A stretch of 64,000 nucleotides of DNA from Agrobacterium fabrum str. C58 (GTDB taxonomy: Bacteria > Pseudomonadota > Alphaproteobacteria > Rhizobiales > Rhizobiaceae), in contig NC_003063.2 in NCBI RefSeq assembly GCF_000092025.1, positions 1,865,501-1,929,500 of the forward strand, written 5' to 3'. Below, in pieces: positions 52,294 to 61,268 of the stretch; the first letter of the stretch is position 1; each line of letters starts with the position of its first letter. A program made the translations under genes and the position numbers. The notes beneath the pieces were generated by a model. It was not told where the DNA came from, did no database searches, and saw only the letters and a list, made by a program, of their open reading frames with translations.

Positions 52294-53145
52294 GTGAAAG
52301 GCCTCGGTGTTCACGCAATGATGTGGTCTCTGCAATGGGACCATCAAAATGCCGCCCGCGCGATTGCCGGTGCAGCCAGCTACGGACAGGATTTCATCGA
52401 AATCCCGCTTGTCGATATCGCCTCCGTCGATGCGGAACACACGCGCAGCCTGCTGGAACAGCACCATCTCAGTGCCGTCTGTTCGCTCGTGCTGCCGGAA
52501 CCGGCCTGGGCTTCGGTCCGTCCGCAAGCCGCTGTCGAGCATCTTAAGGCGGCGCTGGGCAAAGCTGCCGCCATGGGGGCGAAGGCGCTGACGGGCGTCA
52601 CCTATGGCGGAACCAATGAGCGCACCGGTTTTCCGCCGACGCGGGGTGAATATGACAATCTGACAAGGGCGCTCTCCGAAGCCGCCGGCCACGCAAAAAC
52701 GCTCGGCCTGCAATTCGGCATCGAGACCGTCAACCGTTACGAAAACCATCTGCTCAACTCCGCCGAACAGGCGGTGGCGCTGGTGGAGCGCATCGGTGCT
52801 GACAACATCTTCATCCATCTCGATACATTCCATATGAACATGGAAGAAAAGGGCATTGCCAATGGCATCATCGCTGCCCGCAACCATCTGAAATATATGC
52901 ATATGTCGGAAAGCGACCGCGGCACGCCGGGTTTCGGCAACGTCGCCTGGGACGAGGTGTTTTCGGCGCTTGCAGCCATAAGGTTCAACGGCGTCCTTGC
53001 GCTTGAGGGCTTTGCCGCGATGCCGGTGGAGATGGCGGGCGCGATTTCGACGTGGCGGCCCGTCGCGGCCAACACTGAGGAGTCCCTGGAGAAGGGGCTG
53101 GCCTTTCTACGCGACAAGGCAAATCAGTACCGGATTTTCGAGTAG
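52294..53145 (+). CDS. Ketose 3-epimerase family TIM-barrel protein (second epimerase)
   Basis: A 283-residue AP-endonuclease-2/xylose-isomerase-like barrel of the D-tagatose 3-epimerase family. All four metal and catalytic positions are present: Glu in GIETVNRYEN, Asp in HLDTFHMNMEE, His in YMHMSESDRG and Glu in LALEGF. The GTG at 52294 with AGAAGGT upstream is the likely start, one base after the permease stop. It is diverged from the D-psicose 3-epimerase encoded two genes downstream, so it may act on another ketose or a phosphate. Its exact reaction is not known. Confidence 0.85.
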   Translation: MKGLGVHAMMWSLQWDHQNAARAIAGAASYGQDFIEIPLVDIASVDAEHTRSLLEQHHLSAVCSLVLPEPAWASVRPQAAVEHLKAALGKAAAMGAKALTGVTYGGTNERTGFPPTRGEYDNLTRALSEAAGHAKTLGLQFGIETVNRYENHLLNSAEQAVALVERIGADNIFIHLDTFHMNMEEKGIANGIIAARNHLKYMHMSESDRGTPGFGNVAWDEVFSALAAIRFNGVLALEGFAAMPVEMAGAISTWRPVAANTEESLEKGLAFLRDKANQYRIFE

Positions 53146-53182
53146 CCGGTCGCGATAACCACTTTTCGAGGCGAGGAGCATC

Positions 53183-53845
53183 TTGAGTAAAATTGACGAT
53201 AATGCCGGTGAAATTGCTGGCCTCGCGCGGAAGTGCTTCGCGGGTTCGAATGACCGGCGCGTGATGATTGCCATTGCCGGCGCCCCCGGATCGGGAAAAT
53301 CAACCCTCGCCGAACGTGTGGTCGATGCACTCGCAGGCGAAGGCGTGTCCGCGGCACTTTTTCCGATGGATGGTTTTCATTATGACGATGCCGTGCTTGA
53401 GGCGATGAACCGCCGTGCCTTCAAGGGCGCTATCGATACCTTTGACGCGCACGGCCTGCGCCATATGCTTGAGCGTCTGAAAGCCAATCAGGACGATGTG
53501 GTCGCCGTTCCGGTCTTCGATCGCGCCATCGAGATCGCCCGCGCCGGCGGTCGGCTGATCCCGCAATCCGTCGATATCATCGTCTGCGAGGGCAATTATC
53601 TCCTCGCCAGAGAGACGCCATGGGATCGTCTGAAACCGATCTTCGATCTCACTGTCTTCGTTGATGTCGACGAGGATGATCTGCGCGCGCGGCTGCGGGA
53701 CCGATGGCTTGGTTTCGGTCTCGGCGAGGACGAGATCATCAGGAAGGTGGAGGAGAACGATCTTCCCAATGGCCGCTTCATCACGTCCACAAGCGCGGAG
53801 CCTGATCTTCGCGTCAGAAATCCGGGAAGAGGCGCCGCGTCCTGA
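53183..53845 (+). CDS. P-loop sugar kinase (FrcK/uridine kinase-like)
   Basis: A 220-residue kinase of the phosphoribulokinase/uridine kinase fold. The P-loop is GAPGSGKSTLAE; PMDGFHYDD carries the catalytic Asp, as in pantothenate and phosphoribulokinases; and a lid region (RLRDRWLGFGLGEDE) is present. It resembles FrcK, the kinase encoded with the rhizobial fructose importer FrcBCA. In this operon it most likely phosphorylates fructose produced by epimerisation, or the imported ketose itself. The start is TTG with GAGGAGC upstream. Confidence 0.82.
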   Translation: MSKIDDNAGEIAGLARKCFAGSNDRRVMIAIAGAPGSGKSTLAERVVDALAGEGVSAALFPMDGFHYDDAVLEAMNRRAFKGAIDTFDAHGLRHMLERLKANQDDVVAVPVFDRAIEIARAGGRLIPQSVDIIVCEGNYLLARETPWDRLKPIFDLTVFVDVDEDDLRARLRDRWLGFGLGEDEIIRKVEENDLPNGRFITSTSAEPDLRVRNPGRGAAS

Positions 53846-53911
53846 GCCCGCCTGAACGACTGCGCCTCCCTATTCAAAGTCAAGCGAAACAGAAAAGCGA
53901 AAGAGACACCC

Positions 53912-54781
53912 ATGAAACACGGCATCTATTATTCTTACTGGGAACATGAGTGGAGCGCCAAGTTCGGTCCCTATATCGAGAAGGTCGCCAAGCTCGGTTT
54001 CGACATCATCGAAGTCGCCGCCCACCATATCAACGAATACAGCGACGCCGAACTCGCGACCATCAGGAAGAGCGCGAAGGATAACGGCATCATCCTCACC
54101 GCCGGCATCGGTCCGTCGAAAACCAAGAACCTGTCGTCGGAAGATGCTGCGGTGCGTGCGGCCGGCAAGGCGTTCTTTGAAAGAACCCTTTCGAACGTCG
54201 CCAAGCTCGATATCCACACCATCGGCGGCGCATTGCATTCCTATTGGCCAATCGATTATTCGCAGCCCGTCGACAAGGCAGGCGATTATGCGCGCGGCGT
54301 CGAGGGTATCAACGGCATTGCCGATTTCGCCAATGATCTCGGCATCAACCTGTGCATCGAAGTCCTCAACCGCTTTGAAAACCACGTCCTCAACACGGCG
54401 GCGGAAGGCGTCGCTTTTGTGAAGGATGTCGGCAAGAACAATGTGAAAGTCATGCTGGATACCTTCCACATGAACATCGAGGAAGACAGTTTCGGTGACG
54501 CCATCCGCACGGCCGGCCCGCTTCTGGGGCACTTCCATACCGGTGAAAGCAATCGCCGCGTACCGGGCAAGGGCAGAATGCCGTGGCACGAAATCGGCCT
54601 TGCGCTGCGTGATATCAACTACACCGGCGCGGTAATCATGGAGCCTTTCGTCAAGACAGGCGGCACCATCGGCTCGGATATCAAGGTGTGGCGCGACCTG
54701 AGCGGTGGCGCCGACATCGCGAAAATGGATGAAGATGCCCGCAATGCGCTGGCATTCTCCCGCTTCGTTCTTGGTGGCTGA
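53912..54781 (+). CDS. D-psicose (D-allulose) 3-epimerase
   Basis: A 289-residue TIM-barrel enzyme that interconverts D-fructose and D-psicose at C3 using Mn2+. By my count the ligands and catalytic residues fall at Glu150 (CIEVLNRFEN), Asp183 (MLDTFHMN), His209 (GHFHTGES) and Glu244 (IMEPFV), the positions reported for the A. tumefaciens enzyme. The sequence appears essentially the same as that protein from memory. It closes the ketohexose operon and would convert imported psicose into fructose for the upstream kinase. Confidence 0.95.
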   Translation: MKHGIYYSYWEHEWSAKFGPYIEKVAKLGFDIIEVAAHHINEYSDAELATIRKSAKDNGIILTAGIGPSKTKNLSSEDAAVRAAGKAFFERTLSNVAKLDIHTIGGALHSYWPIDYSQPVDKAGDYARGVEGINGIADFANDLGINLCIEVLNRFENHVLNTAAEGVAFVKDVGKNNVKVMLDTFHMNIEEDSFGDAIRTAGPLLGHFHTGESNRRVPGKGRMPWHEIGLALRDINYTGAVIMEPFVKTGGTIGSDIKVWRDLSGGADIAKMDEDARNALAFSRFVLGG

Positions 54782-54930
54782 TTTGCGATAATATCCTCAC
54801 CGGGCGGCCGCCATCTGCCGTCGCCCGGTTCGGCACTGCCATCATCTGCGAGTTGAACTGGCCATCGCTTGCGGCTAAAGCTCCAGTGTCTCTTCAGGAT
54901 CAAGACGATCCGCCCAAGGCCGCTGGTTTC

Positions 54931-55926
54931 ATGATCCCTATCGCACTGCCATCCGTCGAAGCGCTGCTTTTCCTTGCCTTCCTTCTCGCGACGACCTTCG
55001 TCTGGGCGGTGTGGACACTGGGGCTTCTCATTCGATATGCGGCAGGACGCTGGACGCGCCCGATGGTCGTGCCCTATGGGCTGGTAACCGCTGTCGCACT
55101 CTTCACCCTGTGGCAGATCGGCGATTTTTACATCCAGATGCATGCCTATGAAAAAGAGAGGGCGGCAAGTTATCGCCCGGAACTCGCGGAGCCGACGCGC
55201 CTTGGCCAGATCGATATGCCCAAAGGCACGAAACTCGAACTGTCGGTCGCCGATACACCAGAGTCCTTCCGTCGCGCCCTCTTTCCGCATCCTGTGTCTG
55301 TTGCGGATATCGATGCCGTGGAGATCGCCCGTTATATCTCGATCAAAACCAACGAGAATTACGAGACGATCGGCTTTACCCCTGACAATATGCGGATAAC
55401 CGGGCAGGGTGTGACCACCCAGAGCGGCTGGCGTTGTGATGCGAAACAGCCCGTGGAATTTGACCTGAAACCGGATGGCGGCATATCCGCTTTCAGTACA
55501 TGCATTCTCGCCGATGGCAATGTCGTCGATGGCATCAGCTTGCCGAAGGGTACGTCCCTGCGTTCCTCCACCGGCAATGTCTATACCGATGGCTTTGTCG
55601 ATTCAGATAAATGGGTTCTCGATACGCCGGAAGGCCAGATCGTCCACATAGATGATTTCGATCTCGAGGACGTGACACTTGCGCTTGATGGCGAGCGAAA
55701 CCTCTATGAAATCAGGAGGGCGAGGCTGTCTGAAGAAAAAATGGTCGGGACGGAGCGTTCTCCGCCCGGCACGGAAATCCGCTTGAATTCCCGGCATATT
55801 CGTGACGACTATCCTGGCGCGTGGTGGGTGATGCAGCCCGCCGACGACACTCAGTCTGGGCCGGGATCCAGACAGTCAATCGTGCTCAGCCGTCATGGCG
55901 ACGTTCTGGCGACCCTTAGTGAATAA
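54931..55926 (+). CDS. Two-span membrane protein with large soluble domain, unknown function
   Basis: A 331-residue protein if started at the ATG 54931; TTG at 54853 would add 26 residues, and neither has a strong ribosome site. Two membrane helices (about 8-35 and 46-68) are followed by a periplasmic domain of about 260 residues, rich in short strands and acidic residues, with two Cys (WRCDAKQ and STCILAD) that could form a disulfide. I recognise no family. It follows the epimerase by 149 bases and converges with ehuA. Confidence 0.65.
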   Translation: MIPIALPSVEALLFLAFLLATTFVWAVWTLGLLIRYAAGRWTRPMVVPYGLVTAVALFTLWQIGDFYIQMHAYEKERAASYRPELAEPTRLGQIDMPKGTKLELSVADTPESFRRALFPHPVSVADIDAVEIARYISIKTNENYETIGFTPDNMRITGQGVTTQSGWRCDAKQPVEFDLKPDGGISAFSTCILADGNVVDGISLPKGTSLRSSTGNVYTDGFVDSDKWVLDTPEGQIVHIDDFDLEDVTLALDGERNLYEIRRARLSEEKMVGTERSPPGTEIRLNSRHIRDDYPGAWWVMQPADDTQSGPGSRQSIVLSRHGDVLATLSE

Positions 55927-55953
55927 GCGCCGTGAGCTGCGAAGGCTGTAAAC

Positions 55954-56733
55954 TCACCGTAAAACAGACGACAGAAACTCGCGTGTCCGTTCTTCCTTTG
56001 GCTGGCCAAAAATCTCGTCCGGTTTCCCCTGTTCGCAGATGCGGCCCTTGTCGAAGAAGCACACTCGATCGGAAACCTCGCGGGCAAATCGCATTTCGTG
56101 GGTGACGAGAAGCATCGTCAGATCGTGCTCATGGGCAAGATCGCGGATGACGGAAAGCACTTCGCCCACCAGTTGCGGATCGAGGGCCGAGGTCGGCTCG
56201 TCAAAAAGCAGGACACGTGGGCGCATGGCAAGTGAGCGCGCAATAGCGACACGCTGCTGCTGGCCGCCGGAAAGCTGCACTGGAAAGTGATCCTTCTTGT
56301 CGGCCAGGCCGACCATGTTCAGGAGTTCGATTGCCCGTGCTTCTGCCTCCGCACGGGCAATGCCCAGCACACGCACCGGCGCCTCCACAATGTTGCGCAG
56401 CACGGTCATATGGGGGAAGAGGTTAAAGCTCTGAAAAACCATGCCGACGTGGTTACGGATCTGGCGAAGGTGTTTTTCCGAGGCTTGGAAGGGGCCTTTA
56501 CCGCCGGGCTGATGGTAGGAGATATCCGCGAGCTTCAGCTGTCCCTCCTGGAACGGTTCCAGCGTCATGAGAATGCGCAGAACCGTGGATTTTCCGGAGC
56601 CGGAAGGACCGATAAGGGTGACTTTCTCGCCTTTTGCAACGCTGAAATTGAATTGGTCGAGGACCGTCAAAATGCCGAAACGCTTCGTGACATCGGAAAA
56701 TTCGATCAGCGGCTGATTGGTGTTGTTTGTCAT
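55954..56733 (-). CDS. ehuA: Ectoine/hydroxyectoine ABC transporter ATPase
   Basis: A 259-residue polar amino-acid-type ATPase: Walker [11 protein letters not shown]-loop [18 protein letters not shown], signature [15 protein letters not shown], Walker [13 protein letters not shown], switch His in [10 protein letters not shown]. It overlaps ehuD by four bases and is the last gene of the ectoine cluster. Its assignment to ectoine rests on the neighbouring catabolic genes. Confidence 0.9.
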   Translation of the reverse strand: MTNNTNQPLIEFSDVTKRFGILTVLDQFNFSVAKGEKVTLIGPSGSGKSTVLRILMTLEPFQEGQLKLADISYHQPGGKGPFQASEKHLRQIRNHVGMVFQSFNLFPHMTVLRNIVEAPVRVLGIARAEAEARAIELLNMVGLADKKDHFPVQLSGGQQQRVAIARSLAMRPRVLLFDEPTSALDPQLVGEVLSVIRDLAHEHDLTMLLVTHEMRFAREVSDRVCFFDKGRICEQGKPDEIFGQPKEERTREFLSSVLR

Positions 56734-57422
56734 CGCAACGGTATTCCTGCTTTTGGAAGCGCCCTTTGCAGGCGGCTGAGGCCTGCCGAGCAGATTATGG
56801 TCAGGAGAAGGAAGATCAGACCGACAAGCGTCAGTGGCACCAGATATTCGAAGGTGCGCTCGCCGATCATATTTGCCAGCCCCATCATCTCGAGAACCGT
56901 GACGACGGAAAGCACCGGCGTTTCCTTGATCATGGCGACAAGATAGTTGCCCATGGCCGGGACGATGCGCGGGATGGCCTGCGGGATGATGATGTCCCGA
57001 TAGGTCTGCATGCGCGTGAGATTAAGCGCCGTCGCCGCTTCCCACTGGCCGTGATGCACCGCCTCCATGCCACCGCGATAGACCTCGGAGGTATAGGCGG
57101 CATATTGCAGGCCGAGCGCCAGCGCACCGGTGAGAAACGCCGGCAGAACGATGCCGAATTCCGGAAGCACGTAATAGAGGAAGAAAAGCTGCACCAGAAG
57201 CGGCGTATCGCGAAGGAATTCGACAACCACCGCGGTCGGCCAGGAAATCAACTTCACCCGGCTGCGGCGTAGCAGCGCAAAAACCAGCCCCAGAACAAGC
57301 GCGATGGCAAAACCGGCGGCGGCTGCTTTCAGCGTTACGGTCAGGCCGATCAGAATGATGGGCAGGATCGAGGTTGTGTAGGTGATCCAGGTGGTCGTGT
57401 CCCATTCGTAACCATACATCAT
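56730..57422 (-). CDS. ehuD: Ectoine/hydroxyectoine ABC permease
   Basis: A 230-residue HisM/GlnP-type permease with about five spans. The coupling motif is [48 protein letters not shown]. It pairs with EhuC, starts 12 bases after it, and is translationally coupled to ehuA. Confidence 0.9.
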   Translation of the reverse strand: MMYGYEWDTTTWITYTTSILPIILIGLTVTLKAAAAGFAIALVLGLVFALLRRSRVKLISWPTAVVVEFLRDTPLLVQLFFLYYVLPEFGIVLPAFLTGALALGLQYAAYTSEVYRGGMEAVHHGQWEAATALNLTRMQTYRDIIIPQAIPRIVPAMGNYLVAMIKETPVLSVVTVLEMMGLANMIGERTFEYLVPLTLVGLIFLLLTIICSAGLSRLQRALPKAGIPLR

Positions 57423-57434
57423 GACTGAATATCC

Positions 57435-58100
57435 TTACGAATGGCGGGTGCGCGGAAAGACATTGCCGCGCCGCACGACATGTTCGATCACCCGGATGAT
57501 GACCATCAGGATCAGCGACATCGCGAAATAACAGAGCAGCGTAATCGAATAGATGCTGGTGCTATCGAGCGTCAGGTTGCGGATCGACTGCGCCGCGAAG
57601 GTGAGGTCGGCAATCGAAATCAGCGAGACGAGCGAGGAGAGCTTCAGCGTTTCGATGGCCAGATTGCCGAAGGCCGGCATCATTTCGACGACCGCCTGCG
57701 GCAAGGAAATGCGAAACAGCGTCTGCATCCGCGTGAAGTTCAGCGCTCGTGCTGCTTCCAGCTGCTGCACCGAAACGGAAGACAATGCACCGCGCACGAT
57801 CTCGGCGCCATACCCACCCGCATGGGCGGCGAGCACCATGACGCCGGTGGTGACCGGATCAAAACTCAGACCGATGAGCGGCAGCGCGTAATAGAACCAG
57901 AAAAGCTGGACCAGCAGCGAGGTGCCGCGAAACACTTCCGTATAGCACAGCGCGACAGTCGAAAGGATTGGTCCACCCTCGACGCGCAGAATGCCGAAGA
58001 AAAAGGCGAGTACCGTGCCGACAACGAGGGCTGCAAGCGTTATCGTCATGGTGACGACGGCGCCTTGCCACAACATCGGCAGGTAAGCGGTCATGTCCAT
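57435..58100 (-). CDS. ehuC: Ectoine/hydroxyectoine ABC permease
   Basis: A 221-residue HisM/GlnP-type permease. It contains VSVQQLEAARALNFTRMQTLFRISLPQAVVEMMPAFGNLAIETLKLSSL, the EAA coupling region, and ends in a basic tail (RRGNVFPRTRHS). It follows the binding-protein gene after a 60-base gap that holds a strong hairpin. Confidence 0.9.
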   Translation of the reverse strand: MDMTAYLPMLWQGAVVTMTITLAALVVGTVLAFFFGILRVEGGPILSTVALCYTEVFRGTSLLVQLFWFYYALPLIGLSFDPVTTGVMVLAAHAGGYGAEIVRGALSSVSVQQLEAARALNFTRMQTLFRISLPQAVVEMMPAFGNLAIETLKLSSLVSLISIADLTFAAQSIRNLTLDSTSIYSITLLCYFAMSLILMVIIRVIEHVVRRGNVFPRTRHS

Positions 58101-58128
58101 CTGGAGTGTTCCCGAGTTCCTGGTAATC

Positions 58129-58152
58129 GGCGCCCGGTTTTGCCCGGGCGCC
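58129..58152 (-). repeat. Intercistronic hairpin after ehuB
   Basis: Perfect nine-base arms (GGCGCCCGG/CCGGGCGCC) around TTTTGC, eight bases after the ehuB stop on the minus strand and without a terminator T-run. Confidence 0.6.
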
Positions 58153-58160
58153 GGCGGACG

Positions 58161-59012
58161 TCATTTTCCGGCGCAGAGATCGGCGACCTTCTTTTCGGCC
58201 GCGGCCGCGATACTCTGTTCGGAGAGGCCGTATTTCGCGAGGATTTTCTTGTAGTCGTCGGTCTTGCGGAATTCGACGAGCGCGGTGTTGAAGGCATCAC
58301 GCAATTCCTTGTCCTCCGGCCGGAAAGCGAAACCGCCGTAATTGCGCACAGGCGCATCCTTCACGACGGGATCAACGAAGGGCTTCACCTGCTCGACATT
58401 GGCTTGGCCCTTGGCCAGTTCCGACACCGTCAGCTCCGTGGCTGCGTAAGCGTCGGCGCGACTCTGGACAGTGGGGATGGCATCTGCATTCGCCGGGATG
58501 AAGACAATCTGCTCTTCCTTGACGCCGACGGCGCGCAGGAAATCGACATTGTTGGCGCCGGATACGACGGCGACCTTCAATGCAGGATCCTTGGCGATAT
58601 CGGCATAGGTGGTCAGCTTTTTCGGATTGCCTTTCTTCACCAGCAGACCTTCGCCATAGGACGAGTTCGGTTCAGTGAAGGCCACCTGCTTGCAGCGCTC
58701 GGGCGAAATGTTCTGTTCGGCTGCTGCGAAATCGAAGCGACGCGCCTTTAGCCCCGGGATCAGCGTGCCGAATGGCGTCACCGTCCAGTTCACCTCCTCG
58801 ATGCCCATCGATTTCAGAACCGCATTGGCGACATCGGGGCCGATGCCTGCGGAGGTGCCGTCGGGCTGCATGTAGGAATAGGGCACTTCATTGGCGGTCG
58901 CTGCGCGGATGTAGCCTTGCTTCTTCACCTCCTCAAGGGTGAGTGCGCTGGCCGAAGTCACACCGATGATAAGGGCGAGGGCGGAAAGCCCGGCGAGTTT
59001 GGTCATGTTCAT
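58161..59012 (-). CDS. ehuB: Ectoine/hydroxyectoine-binding protein
   Basis: A 283-residue family 3 binding protein with a signal peptide (MTKLAGLSALALIIGVTSASA). The mature protein has EVPYSYMQPDGTSAGIGPDVANAVLKSMGI, the EhuB-type N-lobe, and AAEQNISPERCKQVAFTEP. It captures ectoines in the periplasm for EhuCDA. AGAGGAGTTAG precedes the ATG. The assignment comes from both the sequence pattern and the doeA/doeB/eutBC neighbours. Confidence 0.9.
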   Translation of the reverse strand: MNMTKLAGLSALALIIGVTSASALTLEEVKKQGYIRAATANEVPYSYMQPDGTSAGIGPDVANAVLKSMGIEEVNWTVTPFGTLIPGLKARRFDFAAAEQNISPERCKQVAFTEPNSSYGEGLLVKKGNPKKLTTYADIAKDPALKVAVVSGANNVDFLRAVGVKEEQIVFIPANADAIPTVQSRADAYAATELTVSELAKGQANVEQVKPFVDPVVKDAPVRNYGGFAFRPEDKELRDAFNTALVEFRKTDDYKKILAKYGLSEQSIAAAAEKKVADLCAGK

Positions 59013-59072
59013 GTTCTAACTCCTCTGGTTGGGTTGCGTGGTCCGTTTTCGGATCTCACGTCATTCTTCTGG

Positions 59073-60086
59073 CTAGGTATTCTCCGTGACCGTGGCGATG
59101 ACGGAAAGGCAGTCGCCGGCCTTGATGAGGCCGGGAACGTGACGCGCTGCGAGCACGCCGCTGATGGAGGCACGGTATTCGACCGGCGCAAGACCGGTTT
59201 TTCCAACGGGGTAGACCCTGGCGATGGTTTCACCCGCCGTGACCGCGTCTCCCAGATCGCGGACGAAGGCGACGAGCCCGTCATCTTCGGCAAAGGTGAA
59301 ACAGTCGCTGGAGGGCATGTCCAGCCAGCGGCTCGGCGCCGGCACCGGGGTGCCGGTCAGGATGCCGGCGTGGCGCAGCAGGTTGATGGTACCTTTGCGG
59401 GCGATGTCGATCGATTTTGCGCTGGCCGTGCCCGCGCCGCCAAGCTCGGTGGTGACAAAGACCTTTCCCAGTTCCTCGGCTGTCGTGTCCAGCATGCCGA
59501 CGGCGTCAATCTCCAGCATCTTCATGGAATAGGGGGCAGCAAAAGCTGCCACCGCCTCGAAACACCGGGCTTCCTGTGTCTTGTCCGGTAATTCATGAGC
59601 GGCAGCGTAAGGCAGGAAATCAAGCGTCCTGCCACCTGAATGAAAATCAAGAACGATATCCGCAAGCGGTAACAGATGACGGGTCACGTAATCGGCGATC
59701 TTCTCTGTCACGGAACCGTCGGGCCGACCGGGAAAGCTGCGATTGAGGTTCCCGCGGTCGATCGGCGAGGTGCGTGTTCCTGCGCGAAAGGCCGGATAGT
59801 TGAGCGCTGGCACGATGATGATACGCCCGCTGACGTCAGCTGGATCGAGTGTGTAGGCAAGTTCGAAAAGTGCGGCCGGCCCCTCATATTCGTCGCCGTG
59901 ATTGGCGCCGGTCAAAAGGGCTGTCGGCCCGTCGCCGTTGGCGATGACGCATATCGGGATCATCACCGACCCCCATGCACTGTCATCGCGGCTGTATGGC
60001 AGCCGCAGATGACCGTGCTGTACGCCTTTCCTGTCAAAATCGACCGTCGGCGTGATAGGTGAGGGGCGTAGCGCGATGTTTAACAT
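59073..60086 (-). CDS. doeB: N2-acetyl-L-2,4-diaminobutanoate deacetylase
   Basis: A 337-residue succinylglutamate desuccinylase/aspartoacylase-family zinc enzyme (also called EutE). The zinc ligands are His and Glu in GANHGDEYEG and His in VLDFHSGG. It removes acetate from the product of ectoine ring opening to give diaminobutyrate. It starts three bases after the doeA stop, and DoeA and DoeB are known to work as a pair. Confidence 0.9.
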   Translation of the reverse strand: MLNIALRPSPITPTVDFDRKGVQHGHLRLPYSRDDSAWGSVMIPICVIANGDGPTALLTGANHGDEYEGPAALFELAYTLDPADVSGRIIIVPALNYPAFRAGTRTSPIDRGNLNRSFPGRPDGSVTEKIADYVTRHLLPLADIVLDFHSGGRTLDFLPYAAAHELPDKTQEARCFEAVAAFAAPYSMKMLEIDAVGMLDTTAEELGKVFVTTELGGAGTASAKSIDIARKGTINLLRHAGILTGTPVPAPSRWLDMPSSDCFTFAEDDGLVAFVRDLGDAVTAGETIARVYPVGKTGLAPVEYRASISGVLAARHVPGLIKAGDCLSVIATVTENT

Positions 60087-60089
60087 CTC

Positions 60090-61268
60090 TCAGCCTTTCA
60101 CGAACAGTTGCCGAGGCACGTTGGAGAGGCATTCGACACCCGTTTCGGTGATGGCAATGCTCTCGGTGATTTCGAGCCCCATGTCTTCCAGCCACAGACC
60201 GGTCATGAAGTGGAACGTCATGCCGGGCTTCAGTTCCGTGCGGTCCCCGGGGCGCAGGCTCATGGTGCGCTCGCCCCAGTCCGGCGGATAAGAGAGGCCG
60301 ATTGGATAACCGGTGCGGTTGTCCTTGATGATTCCGTATTTTTTCAGCACCGCGAAAAACCCGTTGGCGATATCTTCGCAGGTATTGCCGGGTTTGGCAG
60401 CCGCAAGACCGGCCTCCATCCCCTCGAGCGTCGCCTTCTCCGCATCAAGGAACGCCTGCGTCGGTTTGCCGAGAAAGACGGTACGAGAGAGCGGACAATG
60501 ATAACGGCGATAAGCGCCGGCGATTTCAAAGAAGGTGCCTTCGCCCAAGCGCATCGGCTTGTCGTCCCATGTCAGATGCGGCGCAGAAGCATCGGCGCCC
60601 GATGGGAGCAGTGGAACGATCGCGGGATAATCCCCGCCGAATTCCGCGGTGCCACGAATGCCGGCATCGTAGATTTCGGCAACGAGATCGCATTTGCGCA
60701 TGCCCGGCTCTACCACGTCAACGATACGCTTGTGCATCAGTTCGACGATCTTGCCGGCCTTGCGCATATAGTCGAGTTCGGTCGGGCTTTTGACGGCGCG
60801 CTGCCAGTTTACGAGACCGGCGGCATCCTTGAAGCGGGCGTTCGGCAGGTGTTTCTGCAAGGATGCGAAGGCAGCAGCCGAGAAATAATAATTGTCCATT
60901 TCGACGCCGATCGGCAGGCCTGACCAGCCCCGGTCATCGACGATCTGCGACAACAGATCCATCGGGTGCCGTTCGGTCGATTGAACGTAGTGGTCCGGAT
61001 AACCGATGATGTTGTCATGGGCGAGGTAGGCGGTGCGCTTGGCGCCATTGGCATCCTGCTTGCGGCCATACCAGATAGGCTCGCCTTCCGGCGGCACCAG
61101 CACGCATTGGTGGACATAGAAAGACCAGCCGTCATAACCCGTCAGCCAATGCATGTTGGATGGGTCGGTGACGACAAGCAGGTCGATACCGGCCTTTTCC
61201 ATGGCATCGCGGGTTTTGGACAGGCGCGCGGCATATTCCTCGCGTGTAAAGTTCAGCGTTACGCTCAC
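60090..61268 (-). CDS. doeA: Ectoine hydrolase (M24 creatinase-like)
   Basis: A 392-residue pita-bread-fold enzyme (also called EutD) with an N-terminal creatinase-like domain (about 1-155) and a C-terminal M24 domain. The canonical metal aspartates of prolidases appear replaced (FFEIAGAYRRYHCPLSRTVFLG), consistent with a metal-independent, creatinase-like mechanism using a nearby Glu. It opens the ectoine ring to N-acetyl-diaminobutyrate. Its start overlaps eutC by four bases. Confidence 0.92.
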   Translation of the reverse strand: MSVTLNFTREEYAARLSKTRDAMEKAGIDLLVVTDPSNMHWLTGYDGWSFYVHQCVLVPPEGEPIWYGRKQDANGAKRTAYLAHDNIIGYPDHYVQSTERHPMDLLSQIVDDRGWSGLPIGVEMDNYYFSAAAFASLQKHLPNARFKDAAGLVNWQRAVKSPTELDYMRKAGKIVELMHKRIVDVVEPGMRKCDLVAEIYDAGIRGTAEFGGDYPAIVPLLPSGADASAPHLTWDDKPMRLGEGTFFEIAGAYRRYHCPLSRTVFLGKPTQAFLDAEKATLEGMEAGLAAAKPGNTCEDIANGFFAVLKKYGIIKDNRTGYPIGLSYPPDWGERTMSLRPGDRTELKPGMTFHFMTGLWLEDMGLEITESIAITETGVECLSNVPRQLFVKG

